This document shows positions 43,740 through 54,778 of a DNA stretch of 64,000 nucleotides, piece by piece. A program made the position numbers and the translations under genes. Under the pieces are notes generated by a model. The model made no database searches. It had not been told where the DNA came from and worked only from the letters and a program-made list of their open reading frames with translations. The stretch comes from Angiostrongylus vasorum (taxonomy: Eukaryota; Nematoda; Chromadorea; Rhabditida; Metastrongylidae): contig JADANN010000365.1 of NCBI GenBank assembly GCA_018806985.1, positions 1,474,001 through 1,538,000 on the forward strand. The letters are read 5' to 3'. The number at the start of each line of letters is the position of its first letter. Positions within the stretch are counted from its first letter, which is position 1.

Positions 43740-44890
43740 TTTTTTCTTTTTCAACCGACCGTCACCTATCCTTGGTAGGAAAACAGCAAGCATGTTTTTT
43801 AAATTGTTGAGCTTGCACACGGTTGGTATAGAAATATGTTAAATGATGAATGTTTTGAAAATTGCTTTGCTATTCGCTATGTGCTGTCTGACATAACAAT
43901 AATACAACTGCTGCAGGATGGTTTATTCGTTGGAAAACAAACAGTTGTCAACTGATAGTCGTATCAACGAGTTAGAAAACAAACTATTATCATTTTAACC
44001 TTTTTTATTTACCGCCTACTCTTTTTAATGGCAGGGGTATTTTTGCGAAATATAACTTCAACGAAGCTGAGATATTTGCAAAACTCTGCACCGCAGGTGC
44101 CTATGGTGGGGAACGAACGCGCAATTGTTCTTTCCGGGGAGTAACGCGTTCACCACCACACCATGCGGGTCCTTCGTTTCGCCTGTCTCTCAGCTAGTTC
44201 TATCGATCTTTTTGCTATCAGCAATCACCCGTCAACGGGACTGATCTGAGGAGCCTAAATCACCTGCGGTCCAGAGTTTTGCAAATATCTCAGCTTCGTT
44301 GAAGTTATATTTCGCAATATACCCTGCCATTAAAAACAGTAGGCAGTAAATAAAAAAGGTTAAATTGTGATTATAAGTATAGCCTCAGCTTAACTGGGTC
44401 CAATGCCGATTTGGGCCCCCCAGATCAATCCCGTTGACGGGTGATTACTAATGGCAAAAAGATCGATAGAACTAGCTGAGAGACAGGACAAACGAAGGAC
44501 CCGCATGGTGTGGTGGTGAACACGTTTCTCCCAGGAAAGGACAATAACGCGTTCGTTCCCCACCATAGGCACCTACGGTCCAGAGTTTTGCAAATATCTC
44601 AGCTTCGTTGAAACTATTATCAACTGGTAGTCGCATCAACAACAACCGCCCTGTATAAAAGAGCACTGTCAGGTGAGTGTGCATTATTGGTGCGGTGTTC
44701 CACTTACGCGCCTCGTTGCGACAGCGAAGTCGCCACATCGAGAAGGAGAACGGTTGTGGATCATCGGCTCAGATGAAGACGAATACGGCGGAAACGTTGA
44801 GCAGCTGGACGGAAAATACCTGCTGGGACAGTTCTGAACAAGAAGATTGCCTCTCTGGTCATGAAGGAATTTTGTATCAACGCTCACTCT
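43740..44890 (+). mobile_element. Penelope-like or related repeat, split by SINE1 insertions
   Basis: 43740-43990 and 44613-44890 both match (in reverse) the 57.2-57.6 kb region. The first shares CAACCGACCGTCA and the TATTCGCTATGTGCT block. The second shares CATCAACAACAACCGCCCTG with TATAAAAGAGC, then a GATGAAGACGAATACGGCGG with AAACGTT block. The latter has GCTC and GAGC arms around a hammerhead-like order (AGATGA..GGAAACGTT) with one core base changed. Internal ORFs (44677-44910) are by-products. Element class is inferred. Confidence 0.5.
43981..44621. mobile_element. SINE1 cluster (minus, plus, plus) flanked by a 12-bp duplication
   Basis: 43993-44255 is a minus SINE1, 44262-44365 a plus 3' part, 44365-44610 a plus copy. 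AAACTATTATCA occurs at both ends (about 43982-43993 and 44611-44622), exactly where the host repeat is interrupted. The outer plus copy lacks the AAAT tail and ends CTTCGTTG just before the duplicated target. Confidence 0.7.
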
Positions 44891-44973
44891 GCCGATCAGG
44901 TGAATTATAAAGCGGTTTCTCAGTTGTTATGCTTTTCCGTTTTGATGCGCATGATGATGGTGTATTCTTATAG

Positions 44974-45140
44974 GTAACTGCAAAACACTCATGTTCTCGC
45001 TTGTCGCAGACAGTTCCCAGGTAGACGTTATCGAAGGGTTGATCCACGATCACTGTCGCTTGCGCGAAATTGTCAGTGCATCGGTGTCAGTTCCAGTGCC
45101 ACCAGTTGTTGCTTGTCGCTGCGCCAAGAGAGTACACAAT
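44974..45140 (+). CDS. Candidate exon of unknown gene (GNCKTLM motif)
   Basis: After TTCTTATAG the frame reads GNCKTLMFSLVADSSQVDVI then EGLIHDHCRLREIV and ends near CAKRVHN at a possible GTTTAG donor. GNCKTLM preceded by a phase-1 junction (G|G) is what the end of a kinesin motor domain shows, but the next residues do not follow the usual ETLSTLRFA pattern, so this is weak. A second open stretch after TCATTACAG (45213 on; PPCSYKTTTIDDDFEGTKRM in one frame) runs into a SINE3 fragment. Real gene or fragment unresolved. Confidence 0.3.
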
Positions 45141-45274
45141 GTTTAGATAGCCAACTCGTAAGTTTTGCTTCGTTTTGTTGTCTATCTTGTGTAAATAACT
45201 ATGTCATTACAGAAACGCGCCACCATGCTCGTATAAAACCACCACCATCGACGACGATTTCGAGGGAACGAAAC

Positions 45275-45338
45275 GCATGGCAAATGTGCTGGGGGTCCGC
45301 ACAACTCGTTAAGATGGACCATCCAAGTATCCAAGTAT
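45275..45338 (+). repeat. SINE3 3' fragment
   Basis: CAAATGTGCTGGGGGTCCGCAC then GATGGACCATCCAAGTATCC and AAGTATT: the last 60 bp of the family. Confidence 0.6.
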
Positions 45339-45779
45339 TATTACAGAAGGCAACACCATGTTGTTATCAACGACATTAAAGAGGCAAACGTGCGGCTACT
45401 GAAACACGGAGATCTTCGAAAACTGTGATATAACGCTTATCCATGCAACTTTAAGCATCATATTTTTACCATCCACTTCGCTCTATTCTTACTATAATCT
45501 GGAGATATAAGGTTTTTTGCCAATTGTTTTTTCAAGTACAGACTTGTTTGGAATTGAAATTTGTTTGGCGTTGGATAGGAAGCTTATGTTTTCAACGCGA
45601 GCGCTTCAGCCGCGAAGAACAACCCGAACTATGAGTGAGACCATCTGTGTTCTGTTCCACGGGCCCACTGCTCAGCGATTAGGTTTTCTAAAGAGGAGCC
45701 TCGAGAAAGAAAATCTCTTGCGAAGTCGAAAAAAACGTAGAATTTTTGTCGTTGCGACATAGATGGATTTATTATTTAG
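45339..45779. other. No supported feature
   Basis: An 81-aa plus frame at 45517-45762 has no recognisable motif. Nothing else seen. Confidence 0.3.
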
Positions 45780-46095
45780 CAAAAACATTGACGGTCGTAT
45801 CGATAAAGTTCAAAATTCAAATCGGCAGAAGTTGTGTTCCACAGATCAACCCCGTTGATGGGTGATTGCTAATAACACTTATAGGTCAATAAAACGGCTG
45901 AGAAAAAGGCGAAACGAAGGCATCGCATCGTATGGTGGTGAACGCGTAAGGCCCCCGGAAAGAGTAATAGCTTGTTCGGTCCCCACCGCCTACACCAGTG
46001 GCCCGGAGTTTTGAAAATATCTTAGTACCATTGTTGTTATATCATACATAATACCCTGCCATTAAAAAAAAAGTAGGCAGTTAATAAAAGGTGAC
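45780..46095 (+). repeat. SINE1 copy, full length
   Basis: ATCAACCCCGTTGATGGGTGATTG, CGTATGGTGGTGAACGCG, CTTGTTCGGTCCCCACCGCC, CGGAGTTTTGAAAATATCTTAG, ATACCCTGCCATTAAAAAAAAAGTAGGCAGTTAATAAAAGG. It stops where an RTE copy starts. Confidence 0.85.
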
Positions 46096-47206
46096 GACAT
46101 TGTGGTTTAGGCGAAACCTAGCCCCCCACGATCAGAGTTCAGCTACGTATACGTGAGTATCAAAAGGCTAAACGCAGTAAAAGAAACGGACCTCATTCTC
46201 CAAACCCCGAAAAAGATCCCGATTGGGCAGCGTTGAGTAGGACGAGTGCGGAGACGCTGTTAAAATCTCGGAGCCGTTTTAAGCCGCCTAAATCGCAAAC
46301 AACTACGATGACGATCTGTACCTACAAGGCACGGACACTTGTATCTGAGTCCTTGATAGAAGACTTGATCTTGCAGTTAAGAAGGATAAGCTTGAATGTC
46401 ATCGGCCGGGCCGAGACGAGACGAGGCTACCCATTCAACGCCGGCATAAGAGTCGGCAGCGTCTGCGTTCTCGTTTACACGAGTTTGTCAATGAACATCG
46501 ATTCATTCGAACAAATTCGAACAAACAAATAAGTGACAACCAGAATTGGACGTTTACGATCGAAGAGATGTGGATCAAAATCGGCTTTTACAATCCTCGC
46601 TGTCATAGCACCGATATCATGCTATAACGAAGGCGAAAACCAAGACGGAGCCTTCTAAATGGGCGTGGAGAAGTTCTACAGGGAAGATCATCTACTCTTC
46701 AAGATAGTCATTGAAGACGTTAACGGTAAGATTGGATCGAGGAAAAGGTCTGAAGCATGTCACGTTGGAACCCACGGATTAGAATGGAATGAGCAGGGTG
46801 AGCGGCTGTCCGAGTTTGTCATGACGACCAAGAACATTGATGGTTTACTCGCAATTCCAGAAACCCAATCTTCAACGTCTATCTGGAAGTCTCCCGATAG
46901 AGAGTATCATTACGAAATAGACTGTATAATAGTAAATCGAAGGTTTTGCCTAACCGACATCGCAGTTGTCCCAAAATTTTACACGGGATCAGACCATCGC
47001 CTCCTTCGTGCGAGATTTTATTCCTCGTGGAAAGTAGAAAAATCAAATAAATTTGAAAAACCAAGTCCAAAAATCAATATCAACTGGGATTTATTTGATT
47101 CATCAGTCGACTATTGGGAAGTTGCCGTTCTTGACAGCATCGACAAGAAATACGACCGGCTCATTCAACACATTCACGTTGGCATAATGAAATCTTCACC
47201 TGTATC
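46096..47206 (+). mobile_element. RTE-type LINE, 5' third (endonuclease)
   Basis: Starts in the leader (46100-46230). Endonuclease in pieces: TMTICTYKARTLVSESLIED and DLILQLRRISLNVIGRAETR (46300-46420), FYREDHLLFKIVIEDVNGKI (46670-46730), [20 protein letters not shown], then DCIIVNRRFCLTDIAVVPKF with YTGSDHRLLRAR (46918-47013), ending in the linker ININWDLFDSSVDYWEVAVL. One of the better-preserved endonucleases here, though KAR replaces NAR at the first catalytic position. It ends abruptly against the 3' end of the next, opposite-strand copy. Confidence 0.88.
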
Positions 47207-50200
47207 ATCTGTAGTCCCGTTGATCGTTGAGTGACTCGAGCGGGCGCCAGTAAATCTTCCATTTCTCCTTGTTGCGTGCAAGAATAGCCCAGCGGGTCCT
47301 GCTCGCTCTAGGGACTCGTCGAGCATCATGTCTTCCTTCTGGGCTCTTCGTGAAGAACTCTAACCATCATCGGGTCGGTGGTCTTTCTGCAGTACGTTTG
47401 ACATCTCGAGGAATCCAGTCACTAATGGCCCTTGTCCATCGGTTGTCATTCCTACGCATTAGGTGTCCAGCCCACTTTATCTTCGACTGTTTGGCGAACA
47501 GAACGGCATCTTTGATTTTTTGGTCGTTGACCCAGGTCAGAGCTTCGGATCTCATCCCTTGCATGTGTGAAACGGGCTACTCCTAGCATCGTCCGTTCGA
47601 CTGCACGTTCGATAACGCTGAGTGATCTTTCATCCTGCTTACGCATCAACCAAGTTTCTGATCCATACGTTAGCGCGGGAAGTACCGTTGAGTCGAAAAG
47701 GTGGGCACGGAGTCGGGAGTTCTTTGTTCTCTTCACTGCTTCACTACATCGTCGATGCTCTTGAAAGCTCCCTAAGCCACTCGTTTCTTTCTGCTCAGCT
47801 CTGGAGCTAAGTTGTTCAACATGTTGATTTCCCGACCTAGACAGACATAACTGGAGCATTCGGAGATATTCGTTCCATTGAGCGTGAATGGTGCATACGA
47901 AACCAATTCGTTCCTCATAAACATCGTTTTTTTGAGAGATTTAGTCGAAGAACAATCTTTCCATAGGCATTTTCAAAGTCGGCAAGCATACGTTCCGCTT
48001 GGCTAATGTTTGATGTTATAAGGACGATGTCATCAGCAAAGCGAAGATGGTGTAACTGCCGAACATCGATTTTCACTCCCATATTATCTCATTCCAATGT
48101 TCGCATGACGTTTTGGAGGGTGGCGGTAAATAATTTTGGCGAGATGGTATCGCCTTGCCTAACTCCTCTTTTGACGTCAATGTTAATATCGTTGTAAAAT
48201 GGTGATATCTTGGTTGTAAAAATTTGCAATAGCTCACAAAGAATCTTTATGTACTGAGTAGGGACACCTTGACTATCGAGGACTTCCATGACTGCTTCTA
48301 TCTCACTTGAATCAAAGGCCTTCTTTAAATCGATGAAAGCGAGATAGAGCGGTCTTTTGTACTCTCGCGGTACTTCAGTGAGTCTTGTTTTCGTGTGGAT
48401 ATGGTTCATCGCAATAAATCCTTTAGCATGACTCGAGTGAAGAGTTTGTAGGCGACAGACAGCAAGCAGATTTGGCGACAGTTGCCGATACCGTGTAGGT
48501 CACTATTCTTGAACAATAACACGGTCCTGTTGGTCTTCTACTGAGTAGCGACCCTGCTTTCAGACAGGTAACATGTGAAGAGCCGAGCCAATGTGTTTAT
48601 GAGGACTGGCGGAAGGCTGTTCAGGTGTTCTGGTCTCATCCCGTGCGGACCTGGTGATGCTCGATTTTTCACCGACGAAGTGGTATGTCGGATTTCGGAA
48701 GGGAGAACTGGTGGCACAACATATCCATCCTCCTTTATTTCATATGACGGAAGGTGGACGTGGCTATCGAAGAGATCTGAGTAGTATTCGTGAATGATTT
48801 TCTCTATTGCCTTTCTGGACGCTGTAACTGTTCCGTCTGGGCGTCGGAGTGCAGTCATCTTGGTCTTGTGATTGGAGAAGCTTCGGTGGGTTTTGCGAAT
48901 GCTTTTCCAAGCCTCTGCAGCTTCGAACATTACTGCTGCTCTTTTCTCTTTAAGATCTTCTTTTATCGCCTGTCTGCATTGTTATGCAGCTTCGGACGTT
49001 AGTTCGTGGTTGCCTGCTGCTCGTTCGATTCCACGCTGGCGAATCAGCTCGAATGTTTCTGGAGACAGACGTCTCTTGGTGACTTTCGAACCCTCAGCGT
49101 TCATAGCGCTAACGTGAAGATGTTGAATGAGCCTATCGTATTCTTCGTCGATGTTCTCGACAACGGCACCTTCCCAACAGCCGACTAATGAATTGAATAA
49201 GCCCCAGTTTATAGTGGTTCTGAGACTTCGGTTTTTGAATTTAGCGACTTTTTTCTCCTTTGCGCGAGAAATGGAATCTTGCACGGAGCATCGGTTAGGC
49301 AAAACCTTTTATTTACTATGATGTGGTCTATTTCGTTATGGTACTCTCCATTGGGAGACTCTCACGCCCAGTGTTGAGGGTGGAGATTCTGGAATTGCGA
49401 GTTACCATGGATGGTCTTGGTCGTCATGATAGACTCAGATAGCCGCTCACCCTGTTCGTTCCATTCTAATCCATGGGTCCCAATGTTACGTTCTTCAGAC
49501 GTTCATCTTGGTCCAATCTTGGCGTTGAAATCTCCAATGATGATCTTGATGAATGTGTGGTTTTCTCTGTAGAACTTCTCCACGTCCATACAAAACGCTT
49601 CGACTTCTTCTTCGTCATAGTTTGATGTCGGCGCGTAAACGACGAAGATTCTTAAAGCCGGTATTGATCCACATCTTTTTAATCGTAAACGTCCGATTCG
49701 GGTTGTAAGCTGCTCGAATGAATCGGTGTTCATGGACAAACTCGTGTTGACTAGAAGGCCGACGCTATCGGCTCCTCTACTGTCGCATGTTCCGAGGAAC
49801 AGTTTTTTCTCCGGTGTCATAGACGACATTGAATGGGTTGCGTCGTCTCGTCTCGGGTAGACCGATGACGCCTTACCTTATCTTGCTTGCATGAGCAAAT
49901 CTTCTACCGAGGTCTCGGATGCAAGTGTACTTGCATTGTAGGTACAGATCGTCACCATAGTTCTTTGTAATCCAGGCAGCTTCCATCGACTTTGAGATTT
50001 TAGCAGCCTCTCCGCACTCGCCCTATCCACGCTGCGAAATCGGGAGCTCGTTCGGGGTCAGGGGGAATGAGGCCTGTTTTTTTCTGTGTTTAGCATTTTG
50101 ATACCCACGTGTAGCTTGCTGGACTCTGAACGTGGGGGCTCGGTGTACTCACGGGTAGCTTGCTAGGCTCTCCCAGAGTGGGCATGGGGGTTATTTGTTG

Positions 50201-50520
50201 AAGCCGACTCCTAACCGCCCTCCATATACTTCGCTATCACTTGATTGCATTCTTTTGGCCGAATTAACTCGTATAATACAATCCGCATAAGCGAGAATGC
50301 ACCCACACATGCATGCATGAGTACGCCTAGCAATACAGAAAGTATGTGCCAAATCGGCGCAGCAGAAACAGGAATCCCATCCCCTGAATCCACTTGCGTC
50401 TCGGGAAAGCAAAGGTCGCTTTTGGTTCGCGATTAACCCCCTATCCGCCACCTTGGGACGCGCGACGTAGCCTCGCGACTAACCGGCTCGAGATCCCTCA
50501 TATGAGGGAGATCCGTGGAA
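47207..50520 (-). mobile_element. RTE-type LINE, near full length (3.3 kb), inactive
   Basis: From the 5' end: leader 50520-50030; endonuclease STSL..SFEQLTTRIGRLRLKR (49829-49620) and [16 protein letters not shown]; linker LSPETFELIRQRGIERAAGN (about 49050); TASRKAIEKIIHEYYSDLFD, SSVKNRASPGPHGMRPEHLN (48930-48600); palm REYKRPLYLAFIDLKKAFDS and FYNDINIDVKRGVRQGDTIS (48409-48120); the FADD region (about 48040); RTKNSRLRAHLFDSTVLPAL and ERTMLGVARFTHARDEIRSS (47800-47540); RWTRAISDWIPRDVKRTAER (about 47400). A TAG replaces Trp and an 8-nt tandem insertion breaks the frame near 47760, both shared with the copy at 50.5-52.3 kb. The 3' untranslated part is absent. Confidence 0.9.
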
Positions 50521-50544
50521 TGAAATCTTAAAGTTAGAAAATCA

Positions 50545-52330
50545 CCAAGTCTACAAGTTTTTTAGTACAAGTTTTTGGAGTCTTCTGTCTCCAAAAACGC
50601 TCGAACAGATATGACAGCGTGTAGTCGAAAAAAGCTTCATGCCACCGCCAATTCAAGTCCAAATTTGCAAACTAATGAAGGCAAGCGATAAAAGAAGGTC
50701 TAAAAAGAAAAGAGCAGAAGTTACGGTCGAAGTTACCGAGTCCGGGAGAAGCATTCACAAAGCGCACCAAAACGTTGCCGGTTACAAGGCCAGGGTGACT
50801 GAACTTCGACGCTCCGACGGAACAGTTACAACTTCCAGAAAAACAATGGAGAAAAAGCATTCGTAATTACTACTCAGATCTCTCCGGCAACCTCCCTTCT
50901 ACTGCGCTTATGTTAAATGAAGGAGAAAGGGCATGTCTTTCCGCTAGTTCTTTCTCCCGAAATCTGACATATTACTTCGTCGATAACGAATAGGACAGCA
51001 CTAGGTCCAGACGGGATAAGTTGTTAACAACTGAAAAATCTGGCGCCGGTCCTTGTAAACACACTGCCTTAACCCTTCACAAGCCACTTATCTGAGTGCA
51101 AGGTTCCTACTCAGTGGAAGACCAGCAAGACCGTGCCATTGTTAAGGAAGGATGACCTCCGCGATCTCGGAAACTATCGTCCAATCTGCTTGCGGGGAAT
51201 ACGAGAACATGGGAGTGAGAAACGGTGGTTGGTAATTACACCATGCTCACCTTGCTTCGTTTTTGTAACATTAAACATTACCCGTGCGGATCGAATGCTG
51301 CCGACTTTGATAAAACCTGCGAAAAGATTGGTATTCGACTAGACCTCATAAAAACAATATTCATGAGGAATAGGTTGGTTACGTATGGCCTATTCACGCT
51401 CAACGGAACCAATATCTCCGAATGCTCCAGTTACGTCTGTCTAGGTCGGGAAATCAACATGTTGAACAACTTAGCTCCAGAGCTGAGCAGAAAGAAACGA
51501 GTGGCTTAGGGAGCTTTCAAGAGCATCGACGATGTAGTGAAGTAGTGAAGAGAACAAAGAACACCCGACTCCGTGCCCACCTTTTCGGCTCAACGGTACT
51601 TCCCGCGCTAACGTATGGGTCAGAAACCTGGTTGATGCGCATGCAGGATAAAAGATCACTCAGCGTTATCGAACGTGCAGTCGAACGGACGATGCTAGGA
51701 GTAGCCCGTTTCACACATGTAAGGGATGAGATCCGAAGCTCCGACCTGCGTCAACGATCAAAAACCAAAGATGCCGTTGTGTACGCCAAATAGCCGAAGA
51801 TAAGGTGGCCCGTACACTTAATGCGTAGAAATGACAACCGATGGACAAGAGCCGTTAGTGACTGGATTCCTTGGGATGTCAAACGTACTGCAGGAAGACC
51901 GTCGACCCAATGGTCAGAGTTCTTCACGAAGAGCCTAGAAGAAAGATATGATGTTCGACGAATCCTTACAGCGAGCAGAACCCACTGGACTACTCTTGCA
52001 CGCGACAGGGGAAAAATGGAAGATTTACTAGCGCCCGCACGAGTCACTCGACGAGCAACGGGACTACAGGTGATATAGGTGATCTCGGTAGAACAGCTAA
52101 TCATGGGAATCATTGACGACGTAGATCTACTCTCTGGTCCACAAATGCTAGACACTCGCTGGGGCAAAGGCCTTAGACAATCCCCAGAGGCTACGTCAGG
52201 ATCCAAGGCAGCACAAACTGCCAGGTATGCAAGAGACTGGCCGCACTATTCCGTTGGGCTATACGGTTTATTAAGGCGGCGGGTGCGACAACTGGAAAGA
52301 GCCGGTTGCACAGAACGACATTAGGACCGG
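50545..52330 (+). mobile_element. RTE-type LINE, 3' half with 3' untranslated region
   Basis: Linker RRSKKKRAEVTVEVTESGRS, HKAHQNVAGYKARV (50690-50800); RT start LGPDGIS (about 51000) and YRPICL (51180); then an internal deletion removes fingers and palm up to the FADD-like region (51225); NGTNISECSSYVCLGREINM; RTKNTRLRAHLFGSTVLPAL; ERTMLGVARFTHVRDEIRSS; RWTRAVSDWIPWDVKRTAGR; ASRTHWTTLARDRGKMEDLL, with the stop at 52078. Sequence 52079-52330 is probably the 3' untranslated region, absent from the copy at 47.2 kb. Carries the same TAG and 8-nt insertion (51507-51546). Confidence 0.9.
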
Positions 52331-53866
52331 ATTAAACGAACACGCTTAGGTCACAGCATGAAGATCGTTTTTTGTTTTGTACCATGTTAACCGTAATATT
52401 CAACTACGGATCCGATCTCTTCGCTCTCGTAATGGTTTCACATCACACCAATTTTGACGTTATCGCGACAAAGGTGACTAAAAGAAAGGAAAATGACGAA
52501 AGAAATGCTGCCCTGTCGTGACCGAAAACCGTGTTGCAGGACTGCTGTGCATAGGGCGCCCATTTCCTTGGAAATGTTTGTTTCGAGAAGAATGAATTGA
52601 GGACTGTTAACCTTATAAAATATAAGGACATTAACCTCTTCCTCACAAAGGAGGAAGGAAGTAGAATGAAAACAGGAGAAAGCACCGTGATAATTCCAAC
52701 AGTTTGCACTGGATCCGATCATCGCCTTTTTTCGTGCAAAGATTGAATGAAATCGTCGAAAGAGTCGTAAGCTGGGAAAGAGTCCGTTGTCCATTGCTGG
52801 AAAAAAAATGTCATTGATTGCGAACAAACTGGCAGATTGAGCAAGACCTTGAAAGAAAAGAAAAATCAACTTAGTCTCAAAGCTACGAGCTCCTTTTTCG
52901 GACGACTTGAAAATTCTACTTTGTGTGTTTCAATTTCTCAAACTGGAATTTTAAACTGCACTTCGATTACAGCTTAGCAGTCATTACAGGAGGGAACAAA
53001 AAGGGAGCTATTATTGGAACGAACTACACAAGTTTGATAGAAGAATATTGTTTGTATAATGTCGCAGCAGCAGATCCTACACCAGCACGCGTCGGAAGAC
53101 CTTTTGATAGCATCTCAAAAAAAGAATAGGTGCAGAATAACGCCGTCCGTACCTAACCGAATGTGTTCTGATATCAGATTTTAAGAGCAGAGAAGGGATT
53201 GCTACGACCTCCTGTCATGACATGGAGTTGATAACTGAAAAGTTCTATACCAATCTTTTCCATCGTCCCTTCTCCAACCTGTCCCAAAATCCCGTTTGAG
53301 AAAAATGAGCAAGAATCTTCTCCATGAAGAACATGAAAAGGATCGTAACTTTAGGAACAGATAAAATAAGAGCAGACTTTGAGATCTGAAAATCACAAAC
53401 TATTTACGCTTTTGTCGCTTATATTGTACGTGTGTTATGAGCGTCCTGTGATCATGAAGAACATCATGATGGATAACCAGATTATGCATAATAAAGAAGG
53501 TAGCATGTTGATATTCAAATAACCCACCGAGGAACCATCATGTAATTTATGAACTAAACTTTTTCCACTTGACAACCCTCTAGCGCTCTATTGTGCAACA
53601 GAGCGTGGATTTACACGTGAACCACGACAACATTTCTGCGTTGTGTGCACAGAATGCTGGAACGACGTTAGCTGAAATACAAGCGGCCTCAAAACAACCG
53701 TCGTGCTCTGAAATTTGGGTCTTCGAAAGGTTACCCATTTTTGAAATTAATAAAATACAGATTAACGTTAAAGCATAGATGGGCCAATAGCCCAATGAGG
53801 ACAGTCGACGACAGGTTGACGACTAAATGAAGAAGAATGTCTACGGGATTGCGAATGCCTGAATAC
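52331..53866. other. Intergenic with a small RTE piece
   Basis: 52690-52750 (plus) reads VIIPTVCTGSDHRLFSCK, the tail of an RTE-1-like endonuclease of the same type as the 0.2-2 kb copy. 53590-53778 has a protein-like frame (LCAQNAGTTLAEIQAASKQP) with no identified family. The rest is unexplained. Confidence 0.4.

Positions 53867-53922
<56 letters not shown>
53867..53922. repeat. (TA)n microsatellite
   Basis: About 55 bp of TA with CATACATA at the left edge. Confidence 0.9.
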
Positions 53923-53924
<2 letters not shown>

Positions 53925-54778
53925 ATGTTGCTTTCGTAAGCGTTAACGCTCTCCCAAAAGAGTTTTTTTTCAAGCGTTTTTAAAAATATTCACTTATACA
54001 AACGACCTTTTCAGCATTGCAGTTCCAACAATGATTTCTCTTTAAAAAAAATTCGCGTCGGATAGAATTTCTACTTGAAGGCGTTTAAATGCGATTTTTA
54101 AAGGTGTGTGGAACGATTGCTCATGTTTAACCCGGAAAAGTACTGCAACAGATTGGTAAGAATGATCAATTACATTTTTTCGTTTCAGTCGCCCTTAAGC
54201 ATTTATCGTATTTACCTTACGTCATCCCATGCCGCTTAATTGAATATTCGTTTCGTCAGAGTTCTTCACTTCTCGCCCTGTTTGGTTTATTTTTAATGAA
54301 GGCAGGCCTCATTTACGCCCTTTACTGCCGCTTTCCTAGGTAGTCGTCTCTTTCTTCTTCAACTCTATGAAAAGATGCTGTTGAAAATGATTTATAAATG
54401 GGTTCAAAAGATCGTCAACAGTTTTTCCGCATTTGGAGCGCCCATCATTTCCAAATAATATTCAAAACCCAATTATCAGTGAGAAGTGAGTTTCACAGTG
54501 TTCCAAAGATGACCATTCAGCGCTGCCTCTCGTTTTGCATGAAAAGCCGCCAAACAAGCAGTTCGATTTGGTGAAGGATTAAATGTGTTCGGCTCGATGA
54601 AATGGACATAATATGAGACTTCCATGTCAAGTAATTCATTTGTTGTACATCTTGAGATTTATTTTCACGTTCTCGATCACATTTAGCCGATTTTCTACAG
54701 ATGTCAACGGCATTTCATTTGTTAATTCACCATGACACTATCCGTAGTATAATATAGTCCGCATTTGCAGGTCACAAA

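Noticed and set aside
46659..47234. Longest ORF of the window (191 aa) as a host nuclease gene
   Set aside because: It is the endonuclease part of an RTE element (TGSDHRLLRAR motif) with broken neighbours.
52079..52324. 81-aa ORF after the RTE stop
   Set aside because: It follows the LINE coding end directly and is best read as its 3' untranslated region.
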